From assembly GCA_946553045.1 (NCBI GenBank), contig CAMNRO010000002.1:84736-148735 (forward strand): a DNA stretch of 64,000 nucleotides, given 5' to 3'. The stretch comes from an uncultured Porphyromonadaceae bacterium. Lineage in GTDB: Bacteria > Bacteroidota > Bacteroidia > Bacteroidales > Muribaculaceae. Under the pieces are notes generated by a model, which did no database searches, was not told the DNA's origin, and saw nothing but the letters and a program-made list of their open reading frames with translations. Positions 9,573 through 18,190 of this stretch are shown one piece after another. A program made the position numbers and the translations under genes. Position 1 is the stretch's first letter. Each line of letters starts with the position of its first letter.

Positions 9573-10858
9573 AGTCCGGCAGCGTGGAAGGCTTGTTGGA
9601 AATCGGCGATAATATCGGCGGGGTCTTCGAGTCCGGCCGATATGCGCAGGAGTGTCGGGGTCACTCCGGCTTTCTCGAGGTCGGCTGCGGAGAGCTGCTT
9701 GTGTGTGGTCGAGGCCGGGTGTGTCACGACGGTTATTGAATCGCCTATCATGGTCATATGGGCGGCAAGTTTCAGCGCTTCGACGAATTTGACGGTGCTT
9801 TCGAGCGAGCCCTTGAGTTCGGCGTTGAGCACGGCGCCCCCGCCGAAGCGGAAGTATTTTTCGGCATTGGCGTGCCAGGGGTGGTCTTCGAAGCCGACAT
9901 ATGCCACGCGCTCGACAGCCTCGCTGTCGCGCAGGAATTCGGCAAGACGGCGTGTGGCCTCTACCTGATGGCGCACGCGCAGCGAGAGTGTCTCGAGGCC
10001 TATCATCATCAGATAGCTGTCGAAGGCCGAGGGGCATGTGCCGAGGTCGCGCAGGCCGTCGACACGGCATTTGGCGATGAAGGCGGCGTTTCCGAAGGCG
10101 TCGCACAGATTCAGGCCGTGGTAGCCTTCCGACGGGCCGTCGATTTCAGGGAATCGTCCGTTGCGCCAGTTGAAGTTTCCTCCGTCGACAATTATTCCTC
10201 CCATGGCTGTGCCGTGGCCGTTGATCCATTTGGTTGCGGAGTCTACTATTATGTTGGCGCCCCATTCAAAGGGGTTGCAGAGGTAGCCGCAGGCGCCGAA
10301 GGTGTTGTCGACGATGAATGGAACGCCCTTTCCGGCTGCCGCGGCTGCTATTGCGGCGAGGTCGGGCACGGCGCAGGTGGGGTTGCCCATGCTTTCGGCG
10401 AAAACGGCGCGTGTACGGTCGTCGATAAGTGCACCGATGGCTTCGGCAGAGGCTTCGGCGGCTATTTTCACTTCTACACCCAGGCGGGGCAGAGTGTGGC
10501 GGAAGAGGTTGTAGGTGCCTCCGTAGAGGAACGGCGATGCTACTATGTTGTCGCCCTTGGACGCGAGCATGGTCACGGCTACGAGAGTTGCTGCCATGCC
10601 GGAAGATGTCGCCACGGCGCCGACTCCGCCGTAGAGTGCTGCCACGCGTTCTTCGTAGGCCGAGTTAGTGGGATTCTGCAGTCGTGTGTAGATGTTTCCG
10701 GGCTGGCTGAGCTCGAAGAGGTCGGCTGCATACTCGCATGTGGGGAAGCGGTAGGCGGCTGTGGGATAGATGGCGTTTCCGCGCGAGCATGTGGCGTCGT
10801 CGCGGTTGAGGCCGGCGTGAATCTGGCGGGTTTCGAATCCGAGTTTGCTGTAGTCCAT
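9566..10858 (-). CDS. metY: O-acetylhomoserine aminocarboxypropyltransferase/sulfhydrylase (PLP)
   Basis: 430 aa; [60 protein letters not shown]. Confidence 0.94.
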   Translation of the reverse strand: MDYSKLGFETRQIHAGLNRDDATCSRGNAIYPTAAYRFPTCEYAADLFELSQPGNIYTRLQNPTNSAYEERVAALYGGVGAVATSSGMAATLVAVTMLASKGDNIVASPFLYGGTYNLFRHTLPRLGVEVKIAAEASAEAIGALIDDRTRAVFAESMGNPTCAVPDLAAIAAAAAGKGVPFIVDNTFGACGYLCNPFEWGANIIVDSATKWINGHGTAMGGIIVDGGNFNWRNGRFPEIDGPSEGYHGLNLCDAFGNAAFIAKCRVDGLRDLGTCPSAFDSYLMMIGLETLSLRVRHQVEATRRLAEFLRDSEAVERVAYVGFEDHPWHANAEKYFRFGGGAVLNAELKGSLESTVKFVEALKLAAHMTMIGDSITVVTHPASTTHKQLSAADLEKAGVTPTLLRISAGLEDPADIIADFQQAFHAAGLC

Positions 10859-10884
10859 ATGAGTGTTTTTTTGTTTGATTACGT

Positions 10885-10920
10885 TAAAAAAAGAACCGAC
10901 GCCCTTTTGAGGTGTCGGTT
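10885..10920 (-). terminator. Intrinsic terminator between Met-rich leader ORF and metY (attenuator terminator)
   Basis: Minus strand AACCGACACC-TCAAAAG-GGCGTCGGTT-C-TTTTTTT: 10-bp stem with one A.C mismatch and a T7 tract, located ~30 nt before metY ATG. Confidence 0.85.
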
Positions 10921-10956
10921 CGCTGTTATTTATGTTGCTGGGTTAAGGCATATGCG

Positions 10957-11058
10957 TTACCGACACGGTGGAAATTCCATCATGCACATGACCATAGCCA
11001 TCATTTCCATACCTGCAGGCATGGGCTTCGTGGCTGTGTTGGTGTATGCGTATTTCAT
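10957..11058 (-). CDS. Methionine-rich leader peptide, 33 aa: MKYAYTNTATKPMPAGMEMMAMVMCMMEFPPCR
   Basis: Hand-translated from the reverse strand; 9 Met in 33 codons (8 in codons 13-27); stop followed by attenuator terminator; not in the supplied ORF track because it is short. Confidence 0.85.
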   Translation of the reverse strand: MKYAYTNTATKPMPAGMEMMAMVMCMMEFPPCR

Positions 11059-11078
11059 AATTTTGTCGGTTTCTGCTG

Positions 11079-11109
11079 CAAAAGTACACAAAATCCTTTT
11101 CAGTGCAAA
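11079..11109 (-). promoter_or_regulatory. Bacteroidota sigma-ABfr-type promoter for leader peptide-metY-metX-hom
   Basis: Minus strand TTTG-N19-TACTTTTG (TTTG CACTGAAAAGGATTTTGTG TACTTTTG). Confidence 0.75.
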
Positions 11110-11156
11110 ATAAAATTTGCAAAAATCGTCAAATCAGTTTTTGATACGGGTCCGGG

Positions 11157-11975
11157 TTATCCGAGGCGTACTGTTGTTGACTGCACACTCGCCTGCATGA
11201 ATTCGGAAGCGAGGCTGTCGAATTTTTCGGGCGATTCAGTTGTGAGATAGCGCACTGAGGCGCCTCGGCTTATGCGTGCATCCATATCGGGGTGGCGGCG
11301 CAGATAGTCGAGAAGGGAAGTCACCACGATTTCGCCTTGCGAGAGAATCCTGACGCCTGACGGCACATATTTTTTTATTTTATCGAGAAGGATAGGGTAG
11401 TGCGTGCAGCCGAGAATCAATGTGTCGATGTCGTGATTCGGCCCGAAAAGGGCATCTATGTCTTTTTTGACGAAATAGTCGGCTCCGTCGCCGTCGGCCT
11501 CGCGGTATTCAACCAGAGGCACCCACATGGGGCATGCATGGCTGTGGACAGTGACGCCAGGAGCATGTTTGGCGATTTCGATGTCGTACGATTGAGAGGC
11601 GACTGTTCCCGGAGTAGCGAAAAGGCCGACAGAGCCGGTCTGAGTGGCTCCGGCGATGGCTTCGACCGTCGGACGTATCACTCCGAGCACGCGGCGCGTT
11701 GGATCAATGCCGGCAAGGTCGCGCTGCTGTATGCTGCGCAGAGCCTTGGCCGAGGCCGTGTTGCAGGCCAGTATCACCAGCGGGCAGCCCTGGGCGAAGA
11801 GATATTTCACCGCCTCGAGAGTGAAGCGGTAGACGAGCTCGAAAGAGCGCGTGCCGTAAGGAGCCCGGGCGTTGTCGCCGAGATATAGGAAATCTGCACC
11901 GGGGAGTGCCCGGCGCAGATTTCTGAGTATGGTAAGGCCTCCGAAACCGGAGTCGAAAACGCCTATCGGTGACAT
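11157..11975 (-). CDS. murI: Glutamate racemase
   Basis: 272 aa; IGVFDSGFGGLTILR, YLGDNARAPYG, LACNTASAKAL, LGCTHYPIL. Confidence 0.95.
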   Translation of the reverse strand: MSPIGVFDSGFGGLTILRNLRRALPGADFLYLGDNARAPYGTRSFELVYRFTLEAVKYLFAQGCPLVILACNTASAKALRSIQQRDLAGIDPTRRVLGVIRPTVEAIAGATQTGSVGLFATPGTVASQSYDIEIAKHAPGVTVHSHACPMWVPLVEYREADGDGADYFVKKDIDALFGPNHDIDTLILGCTHYPILLDKIKKYVPSGVRILSQGEIVVTSLLDYLRRHPDMDARISRGASVRYLTTESPEKFDSLASEFMQASVQSTTVRLG

Positions 11976-12077
11976 TCGTTTAGGAGGTTAAGATATTATG
12001 ATGTTAGGAGATTAAGATTAGTTGAAATTAGAATTTCCTAAATTCATAACTTCCTAATATCCTAAATTCATAATTTC

Positions 12078-13409
12078 TTAGAGTTTGGCTTTGATGGCGG
12101 CGGTTTCAGCTTCGTAGCCGGGTTTTTCGAGGAGGGCGAACATGTTTTTCTTGTAAGCCTCTACGCCGGGCTGGTTGAAGGGATTCACGCCGAGGATATA
12201 GCCGCTGATGCCGCATGCAGCCTCGAAGAAGTAGATGAGCGAGCCGAGTGTGTTGGCGTTGAGAGCCGGAATCACAACCTGCATGTTGGGCACACCGCCG
12301 TCGATGTGGGCTATGCGGGTGCCGAGTTCGGCCATCTTGTTGACTTCATCGACGCGCTTGCCGGCGATATAGTTGAGGCCGTCGAGGTTCGATTCGTCGA
12401 AAGGAATGCGGAGTTCACGGTCGGCAGTGGCTACGGATACAACGGTTTCAAAGATAATGCGCTCGCCTTCCTGAATCCACTGGCCCATCGAGTGGAGGTC
12501 GGTGGTGTTGTCGACAGCGGCGGGGAAGATACCCTTGTTGTCCTTGCCTTCGCTTTCGCCGTAGAGCTGCTTCCACCATTCTCCGAAGAAGTGGAGTTTG
12601 GGGTTGTAGTTTACGAGGATTTCAATCTTTTTGCCGGAGCGGTAGAGGGCGTTGCGGTAGAGGGCATATGTCATTGCCGAAGTATCGGTGCCGGCCAGAG
12701 TGCCCTTTTCCATTTCGCGGGCGCCTTCGACGAGGGCGTGGATATCGAATCCGGCCACGGCGATAGGCAGAAGACCAACGGGAGTGAGCACGGAGAAGCG
12801 TCCGCCTACGTTGTCTTCAATCACATATGTCTTGTAGCCTTCGGTATTGGCAAGAGTGCGGAGGGCGCCGCGCTTGGCGTCGGTCACGGCCACGATGCGC
12901 TTGCCGGCTTCCTCGCGTCCGAGCTGGTTTTCGAGCTGTTCGCGGAGAATGCGGAATGCGATGGCGGGTTCGGTGGTTGTTCCCGATTTCGATATCACGA
13001 TGATACCGAATTTCTTGTCTTTCAGGAAGTCCTGGAGTTCGGCGAGATAGTCTTCGCCGATGTTCTGGCCTGCGAAGAGCACCTTTGTGCCTGTGTTGGG
13101 CTTGTATGAATCGAAAGCGCCCGAGAGAGCTTCGATTACGGCTTTTGCGCCGAGGTAGCTGCCGCCGATGCCGATGGCTACGACTACGTCGCAGAGCTCG
13201 CGCAGACGGGCTGCAGTGGCGTTGATGTCGTCAAGAAGTTCGTTGCTTGTCTCACTTGGGAGTTTTACCCAGCCCAGAAAATCGTTGCCGAGGCCGGTGC
13301 CGTCTGTCAGTTTTTCGAAGGCGGCCTTGCCGTCGGGTCTGAGGGCTTCGAGACCGTTTGCGCTGATGAATGACTCTGCGCCGGTCACGTTTACTTGAAT
13401 CTTACTCAT
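12078..13409 (-). CDS. pgi: Glucose-6-phosphate isomerase
   Basis: 443 aa; [51 protein letters not shown]. Confidence 0.95.
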   Translation of the reverse strand: MSKIQVNVTGAESFISANGLEALRPDGKAAFEKLTDGTGLGNDFLGWVKLPSETSNELLDDINATAARLRELCDVVVAIGIGGSYLGAKAVIEALSGAFDSYKPNTGTKVLFAGQNIGEDYLAELQDFLKDKKFGIIVISKSGTTTEPAIAFRILREQLENQLGREEAGKRIVAVTDAKRGALRTLANTEGYKTYVIEDNVGGRFSVLTPVGLLPIAVAGFDIHALVEGAREMEKGTLAGTDTSAMTYALYRNALYRSGKKIEILVNYNPKLHFFGEWWKQLYGESEGKDNKGIFPAAVDNTTDLHSMGQWIQEGERIIFETVVSVATADRELRIPFDESNLDGLNYIAGKRVDEVNKMAELGTRIAHIDGGVPNMQVVIPALNANTLGSLIYFFEAACGISGYILGVNPFNQPGVEAYKKNMFALLEKPGYEAETAAIKAKL

Positions 13410-13603
13410 TATATTATATAGGTATATGTTGTATTAGTTATAATAATATATAGGTATATATTGTTTTTTTCCGACCGCAAAGGTATGCAAAAAATATGAA
13501 TTACGGCTCATGAATTATCCAAACATTGAGTGACCATGGTATGAGTTCAGGGTTATTGGTCCAGATATTTCATTATCACTATATGATAAATTCTTATAAC
13601 AAT

Positions 13604-13634
13604 TTTGTTAATATAAATTTAATATATAATTTTG
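13604..13634 (+). promoter_or_regulatory. Bacteroidota-type promoter driving candidate ncRNA
   Basis: TTTG (13604-13607)-N19-TAATTTTG (13627-13634). Confidence 0.65.
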
Positions 13635-13639
13635 CGATA

Positions 13640-13957
13640 CGGACTGCAAGCAGAGGCCCGGTCAAGGGCTTTGCGGGTGGGTTCGTGGAAATTAGGGAAA
13701 AGCGTTTACTCGGCGCTCTTTCTTGACGCTTGGAAATCTGGTAAATTTCGTTCACTGTCAAGATTGTAGCAAACGGTAGATGCCTTGTGGATATGTATAT
13801 TATGTCGGTTGAAAGCGCGTGAGCGCAAACAATTGATAGATTTACATATATTCTGCGTGAGGCTTCTGCATGTTTGCTCGTTCGACAGTGATGGGCATAC
13901 CAGAGCCTCCAGGCGTGGAACGAGCAACAGTATTGGCTCTCACGCTATTGTTTTATA
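13640..13957 (+). ncRNA. Candidate structured non-coding RNA, family unassigned
   Basis: GC-richer than the flanking AT-rich DNA; starts just after a near-consensus promoter; contains stem TGCTCGTTC...GAACGAGCA (13874-13926); ends with CAACAGTA...TATTGTTTT terminator-like hairpin; no convincing plus-strand ORF. Confidence 0.45.
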
Positions 13958-13969
13958 GGTATCTGTATA

Positions 13970-14290
13970 GTGAGTCAACAGATGCAATGTAGATTGCTAA
14001 TGAGGTTTTGTCTTGTCTTATTCAGGTATAATGAGAAATGGAATGTTCATGTCTATGAGCATGATTTCACCGATTATACTAAAAGTTCGCTTGATTCTTG
14101 GCTGAGAGAGGCTGCTGTTCATGCAGTTGAATTACAGAAACTGCAATCAGAATCGTGTTCTTTCATTGAGGAGGCCCAGCTTTGGGAAATTGGTTGTAAA
14201 GAAAATACCATTACAGGAGAAGGTTTCGCATTTCTCAAAATTATGCCGGAAGCCGCTGTTGCGAATATCCCATTGATAAATCATGGATAG
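13970..14290 (+). CDS. Hypothetical protein, translationally coupled to the next ORF
   Basis: GTG-start ORF (an internal ATG at MRFCLVLF is an alternative); its stop overlaps the next start in ATGGATAG. Confidence 0.5.
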   Translation: MSQQMQCRLLMRFCLVLFRYNEKWNVHVYEHDFTDYTKSSLDSWLREAAVHAVELQKLQSESCSFIEEAQLWEIGCKENTITGEGFAFLKIMPEAAVANIPLINHG

Positions 14291-14747
14291 ATTGAGTCTA
14301 AGTAATTTCAAGAAGCCTGCAGTTCTTGAAGATGATGATGTTTTGTTTTTCTATGGAAATTTTCTTGGAAAGACTCAATCGGACATTGAAAATCGTGAAC
14401 GTATCGATGTTATTGCGGAGAGATATGGTATAACAATTAAATTCCATAAGTCAGTATGTAAGGGATTGTCGAGGCTGAATACTAAAAACACAATACATAT
14501 ATTTCAAACCTCGAATCAATTTAATAAATGTTTCATCAAGCATTGCCGGAATGCTTTTGCGCATCTTAATATAATAATGGAAAGTGGTGAATGTCAGATA
14601 CTCGATTGGTCTGCTATAAATGATGAGGGAGCAAATCGGACTAAGGTCAAAATGCAATATGTGACAATGATTGGTTCTTTCGAATATCATTCGTTCAAGA
14701 GTCTGATTAATGAATTCTTCCTTGATGAATCTAAAAATAGGCGTTAA
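14283..14747 (+). CDS. HEPN-like protein
   Basis: 154 aa with C-terminal helix FIKHCRNAFAHLNIIM carrying an RX4H motif (RNAFAH) typical of HEPN domains. Confidence 0.55.
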   Translation: MDRLSLSNFKKPAVLEDDDVLFFYGNFLGKTQSDIENRERIDVIAERYGITIKFHKSVCKGLSRLNTKNTIHIFQTSNQFNKCFIKHCRNAFAHLNIIMESGECQILDWSAINDEGANRTKVKMQYVTMIGSFEYHSFKSLINEFFLDESKNRR

Positions 14748-14749
14748 TT

Positions 14750-17700
14750 ATGATAAAAAATGTAATTATTTCGTGGCTCTTGGCTTTGATTGTCGGCCTT
14801 CTGCCAGCTACGTTGAATGCATCGACTATCGAAATTGATAGTATACGATACAATAATGTTGACAATCATGCCGAGGTTGTTGGTTTTGTTGCTGGCCTGA
14901 CTTCGGCGAATATTGTTCCTGAAGTTGAGATAGATGGAGCGACCTATCCTGTGACTGTTATTAATGACAATGCTTTTAAGGCTTGCGCTACCTTGACAGA
15001 ATTGATATTGCCTGAGACTATATCTATAATCCGCAGCAGTGCGTTTAGACGTTGTGGTGGACTTAAAAGTGTTACTATACCTAATTCGGTAGTCTCAATT
15101 GGTAACAGTGCATTTGCTAACAGTGGACTCACTCGACTTTTTTTTAATGCTGAAAAATGCACTGTTTGCGGAGATTATGATTATCATGCGTTTCCGTCTG
15201 GATTATCGGAAGTGGTTATCGGGGAAAATGTAAAGATCATACCTGATTATTTCTTAATGGAGAATAGCAAGTTGGAAGATGTAGTTATTCCCAATTCGGT
15301 TGTAGAGATAGGAGATTATGCTTTTAGTGGTTGTTCAAAGTTGGCTAGTGTGAAGCTATCTGACTCTCTTGGCATTATAGGAGACAGCGCTTTTTCATAT
15401 TGTGACATTCTTTCCAGCATAACAATACCGAAGAGTGTGACAGGGCTGGGGCATCATCCTTTTTATTGTTGCGATAATTTGCAAACACTTGTTTTTAACG
15501 CTGAGAACTGTGAGAATTTGAGATTTTGGGAGTATGACAGTTTATTTCCTTCCTCTGTTTCGAATCTAACAATCGGAGAAACCGTAAAAAAAATACCTCT
15601 AAGATTCATTAGAGGAAGTGAGATTGTTAAATTGAAAATACCTAATTCCGTCACTACGATTGAAGAATATGCTTTTAGTGGGGCTGATTTGCTTAAGGAA
15701 TTAGAAATGGGAAATTCAGTTACAACAATTGGAGCTTATGCATTTTGGAATGGTGGCTTCGCAGAAGTGGTTATCCCAAATTCAGTTACTTCCATTGGTG
15801 AAGGCGCGTTTTCGCTTTGTAAATCGCTTTCTAAAGTTGCTATGCCTGAATCTCTTGAAAATCTGGAAAACAATGTCTTTGAAGGTTGTGAGTCTTTGGT
15901 CTCTATAACTCTACCCATGACTATAAAGACAATGGGCTATAGTGTGTTTAGTGGGTGTACCGCTCTTGAAAATATTGTATTGCATGACGACATTATTTCT
16001 ATAGGTTCTAGTGCTTTTTCAGATTGTGTTTCTCTTAAGAGTGTTTCTCTCCCTAAAAATTTGTCTGAAATATCTTCCCAGCTATTTAAGGGCTGTACTT
16101 CGCTTGTGAGTATTGATATTCCGAATAAGATTACTATAATTAGAGACAGAGCATTTGAAAACTGTAGTTCGCTTGTAGAAGTTCAACTGCCAGCAAATGT
16201 TTCTGAAATTTCATTGGAAGCATTTAGTGGTTGCACTTCTCTTGGTAATATCATTCTGCCTGATATGATTAATAAAATAGGTGAAGGCGCATTCCGGAAT
16301 TGCAGTCAGTTTAATAATATTCTTATTCCAGATAATGTCACGGAAATTGGTAAGGAAGCATTCAATGGTTGTAAAATGCTTGAGACTATTGAATTCAATG
16401 CGGTTGAATGTGAGTCAAGTGGAGCATTTCCTACATCTGTAAAAAATCTTATAATAGGAAATAAGGTTAAAAAGATACCACCCTTTTTGCTTAGTGATGG
16501 TAGTCTGATTGAACAATTGATAATTCCGAATTCAGTAACTTCAATTGGAGAAAGTGCATTTAAAAACTGCAAGAAATTAAAGTCGTTAATAATGGGTAGT
16601 GGAATAACACAAATTTCAAGTGGTGCTTTTAGCAATTGTTCAATTGCCAAGATTTTCTGGTTGGGTAACACACCTCCAGATAGTTATGTTTCGGCTCGTG
16701 TTAATTATGTCTCTAATGACAAATTTAAGTTTGATAATCAAAAAGTACTTCCATTTCTAAGTTCGAGATTCACAGTTGATGGTATTACTTATGTACTTAC
16801 AAGTCCGTCGGAAAGAACATGCGAAATAGTAGATTGTATTTATTCTCCTGAATATAGCGATTGTGTAGTAGATAGCGTTGTTGTAAATAAGGGAATAGAA
16901 TTAAAAGTAGATGGTATTAATACATATTCATTTTATGGCAATGAATATATTGATAATTTAAATTTAAAATCATGCACGTTTATAGATAATTCGGCATTTG
17001 AAGGCTGCTCTTCTATTCATGTCGTCGAAATCCCTGACAATACTACATCTCTGGGTTGGTCCGTTTTTTTGGGTTGCACAAGTCTTGTAAATGTTTATAT
17101 AGGCAAAGGTGTGACAAGTTTAGGATACCGTCTGTTTTCGGGTTGTACTGGTCTTGAATCTATAAATGTACCAGGTAATGTTGTCGGTGTAAACGATTAT
17201 GCGTTTGAGAACTGTAGGTCGCTGACAAATGTTGTTTTTGAAGATTCAGATAAACTATTATTTCTGGGATCTAATGGAGATAATCCTCTTTTTAATGATT
17301 GTCCATTGGAGAAAGTTTACATAGGTAGAGCACTTTATTATCGAGTAGCTCTTGCTTATGAAAAATACTTTTCGCCTTTTTGTAATAATAAACACCTACA
17401 ATATGTAGAAATATCGGATAGGGAGACGGAGATATACGTTTCTGAATTCTATGGTTGTTCAAGCTTAAAAAGTGTAAAGATAGGAGATGGCGTAACGGAA
17501 ATTGGGAAATATGCTTTTTCAGGCTGCTCCTCACTTGACTATTTCTCAGTAGGAACTCATGTGGAGTCGATAGGTGAAGAAGCCTTCTCTGACTGTGTTG
17601 GTCTGACAAAGCTTTATTCTTATTCAGCTGTTCCTCCTGCTTGTGGAAGTCAAGCTTTAGACGACATTAATAAGTGGGAGTGCACCCTATATGTTCCTGA

Positions 17701-17923
17701 GGAAAGTAAAAATGCCTATTCCTCTGCTCCGCAATGGAAGGAGTTTTTTTTCATGGAGGACGTCACCACTGCGGTTGAAGGTATTATTCCAAATGAAAAT
17801 AAACCGATTGAGATTTATACAATTTCAGGCGTCTGTGTTAAGAAAGACGCTGTTAAAGATGATATAATGCGTCTAGAGCCTGGGGTGTATATTATAGGAG
17901 GTAAAAAGGTGGTGAAGAGATAA
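14750..17923 (+). CDS. BspA-type leucine-rich repeat (LRR_5) secreted/surface protein with T9SS-like C-terminus
   Basis: 1057 aa; signal peptide; many ~23-aa repeats (IPNSVTSIGESAFKNCKKLKSL); C-terminal IEIYTISGVCVKKDAVKDDIMRLEPGVYIIGGKKVVKR. Confidence 0.92.
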   Translation: MIKNVIISWLLALIVGLLPATLNASTIEIDSIRYNNVDNHAEVVGFVAGLTSANIVPEVEIDGATYPVTVINDNAFKACATLTELILPETISIIRSSAFRRCGGLKSVTIPNSVVSIGNSAFANSGLTRLFFNAEKCTVCGDYDYHAFPSGLSEVVIGENVKIIPDYFLMENSKLEDVVIPNSVVEIGDYAFSGCSKLASVKLSDSLGIIGDSAFSYCDILSSITIPKSVTGLGHHPFYCCDNLQTLVFNAENCENLRFWEYDSLFPSSVSNLTIGETVKKIPLRFIRGSEIVKLKIPNSVTTIEEYAFSGADLLKELEMGNSVTTIGAYAFWNGGFAEVVIPNSVTSIGEGAFSLCKSLSKVAMPESLENLENNVFEGCESLVSITLPMTIKTMGYSVFSGCTALENIVLHDDIISIGSSAFSDCVSLKSVSLPKNLSEISSQLFKGCTSLVSIDIPNKITIIRDRAFENCSSLVEVQLPANVSEISLEAFSGCTSLGNIILPDMINKIGEGAFRNCSQFNNILIPDNVTEIGKEAFNGCKMLETIEFNAVECESSGAFPTSVKNLIIGNKVKKIPPFLLSDGSLIEQLIIPNSVTSIGESAFKNCKKLKSLIMGSGITQISSGAFSNCSIAKIFWLGNTPPDSYVSARVNYVSNDKFKFDNQKVLPFLSSRFTVDGITYVLTSPSERTCEIVDCIYSPEYSDCVVDSVVVNKGIELKVDGINTYSFYGNEYIDNLNLKSCTFIDNSAFEGCSSIHVVEIPDNTTSLGWSVFLGCTSLVNVYIGKGVTSLGYRLFSGCTGLESINVPGNVVGVNDYAFENCRSLTNVVFEDSDKLLFLGSNGDNPLFNDCPLEKVYIGRALYYRVALAYEKYFSPFCNNKHLQYVEISDRETEIYVSEFYGCSSLKSVKIGDGVTEIGKYAFSGCSSLDYFSVGTHVESIGEEAFSDCVGLTKLYSYSAVPPACGSQALDDINKWECTLYVPEESKNAYSSAPQWKEFFFMEDVTTAVEGIIPNENKPIEIYTISGVCVKKDAVKDDIMRLEPGVYIIGGKKVVKR

Positions 17924-17940
17924 TTTCTAAAACTGATGAT

Positions 17941-17980
17941 AAACGGCGATGTGAGCTTGGATTTTCACATCGCCGTTTTT
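17941..17980 (+). terminator. Intrinsic terminator after LRR gene
   Basis: AAACGGCGATGTGA-gcttggattt-TCACATCGCCGTTTTTTG. Confidence 0.9.
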
Positions 17981-18071
17981 TGTTTGGTTGGTGTCTGCGT
18001 TTTAAAATGGGTTCAACGAATAAATATCTCAAAAATTGCAGATTATTTATTGTCGGGTAAAAAAAAAGTCG

Positions 18072-18079
18072 TACCTTTG
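18072..18079 (+). promoter_or_regulatory. Promoter -7 box of rplM operon (TACCTTTG)
   Basis: Match to TAnnTTTG with TTG about 19 nt upstream, about 110 nt before the rplM start. Confidence 0.6.
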
Positions 18080-18190
18080 CGGCACCGATTATGTCCAACA
18101 CTAATACCGACAGTCGTGCGGCGCGCTTTTGGCCAAGCAAGCTTCTCCACGACGGTCAAATTATGTAACTATTAATCAAGAAATTAAACT

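Noticed and set aside
9758-11113. 451-aa plus-strand ORF antisense to metY and its leader.
   Set aside because: Low-complexity antisense ORF typical of this genome's codon bias; metY and the leader on the other strand explain the region.
10860-11160. SAM riboswitch upstream of metY.
   Set aside because: The short leader is fully accounted for by promoter, Met-rich ORF and terminator; no aptamer-like core seen.
13706-13927. 73-aa minus-strand ORF within the candidate ncRNA.
   Set aside because: No domain signature or signal, and no evident promoter; better explained as antisense to a structured RNA.
13640-13957. tmRNA, RNase P or SRP RNA identity for the candidate ncRNA.
   Set aside because: A TTCGACAG substring resembles the tmRNA 5' end, but there is no CCA-type 3' end or tag ORF; RNase P and SRP core motifs were also not seen.
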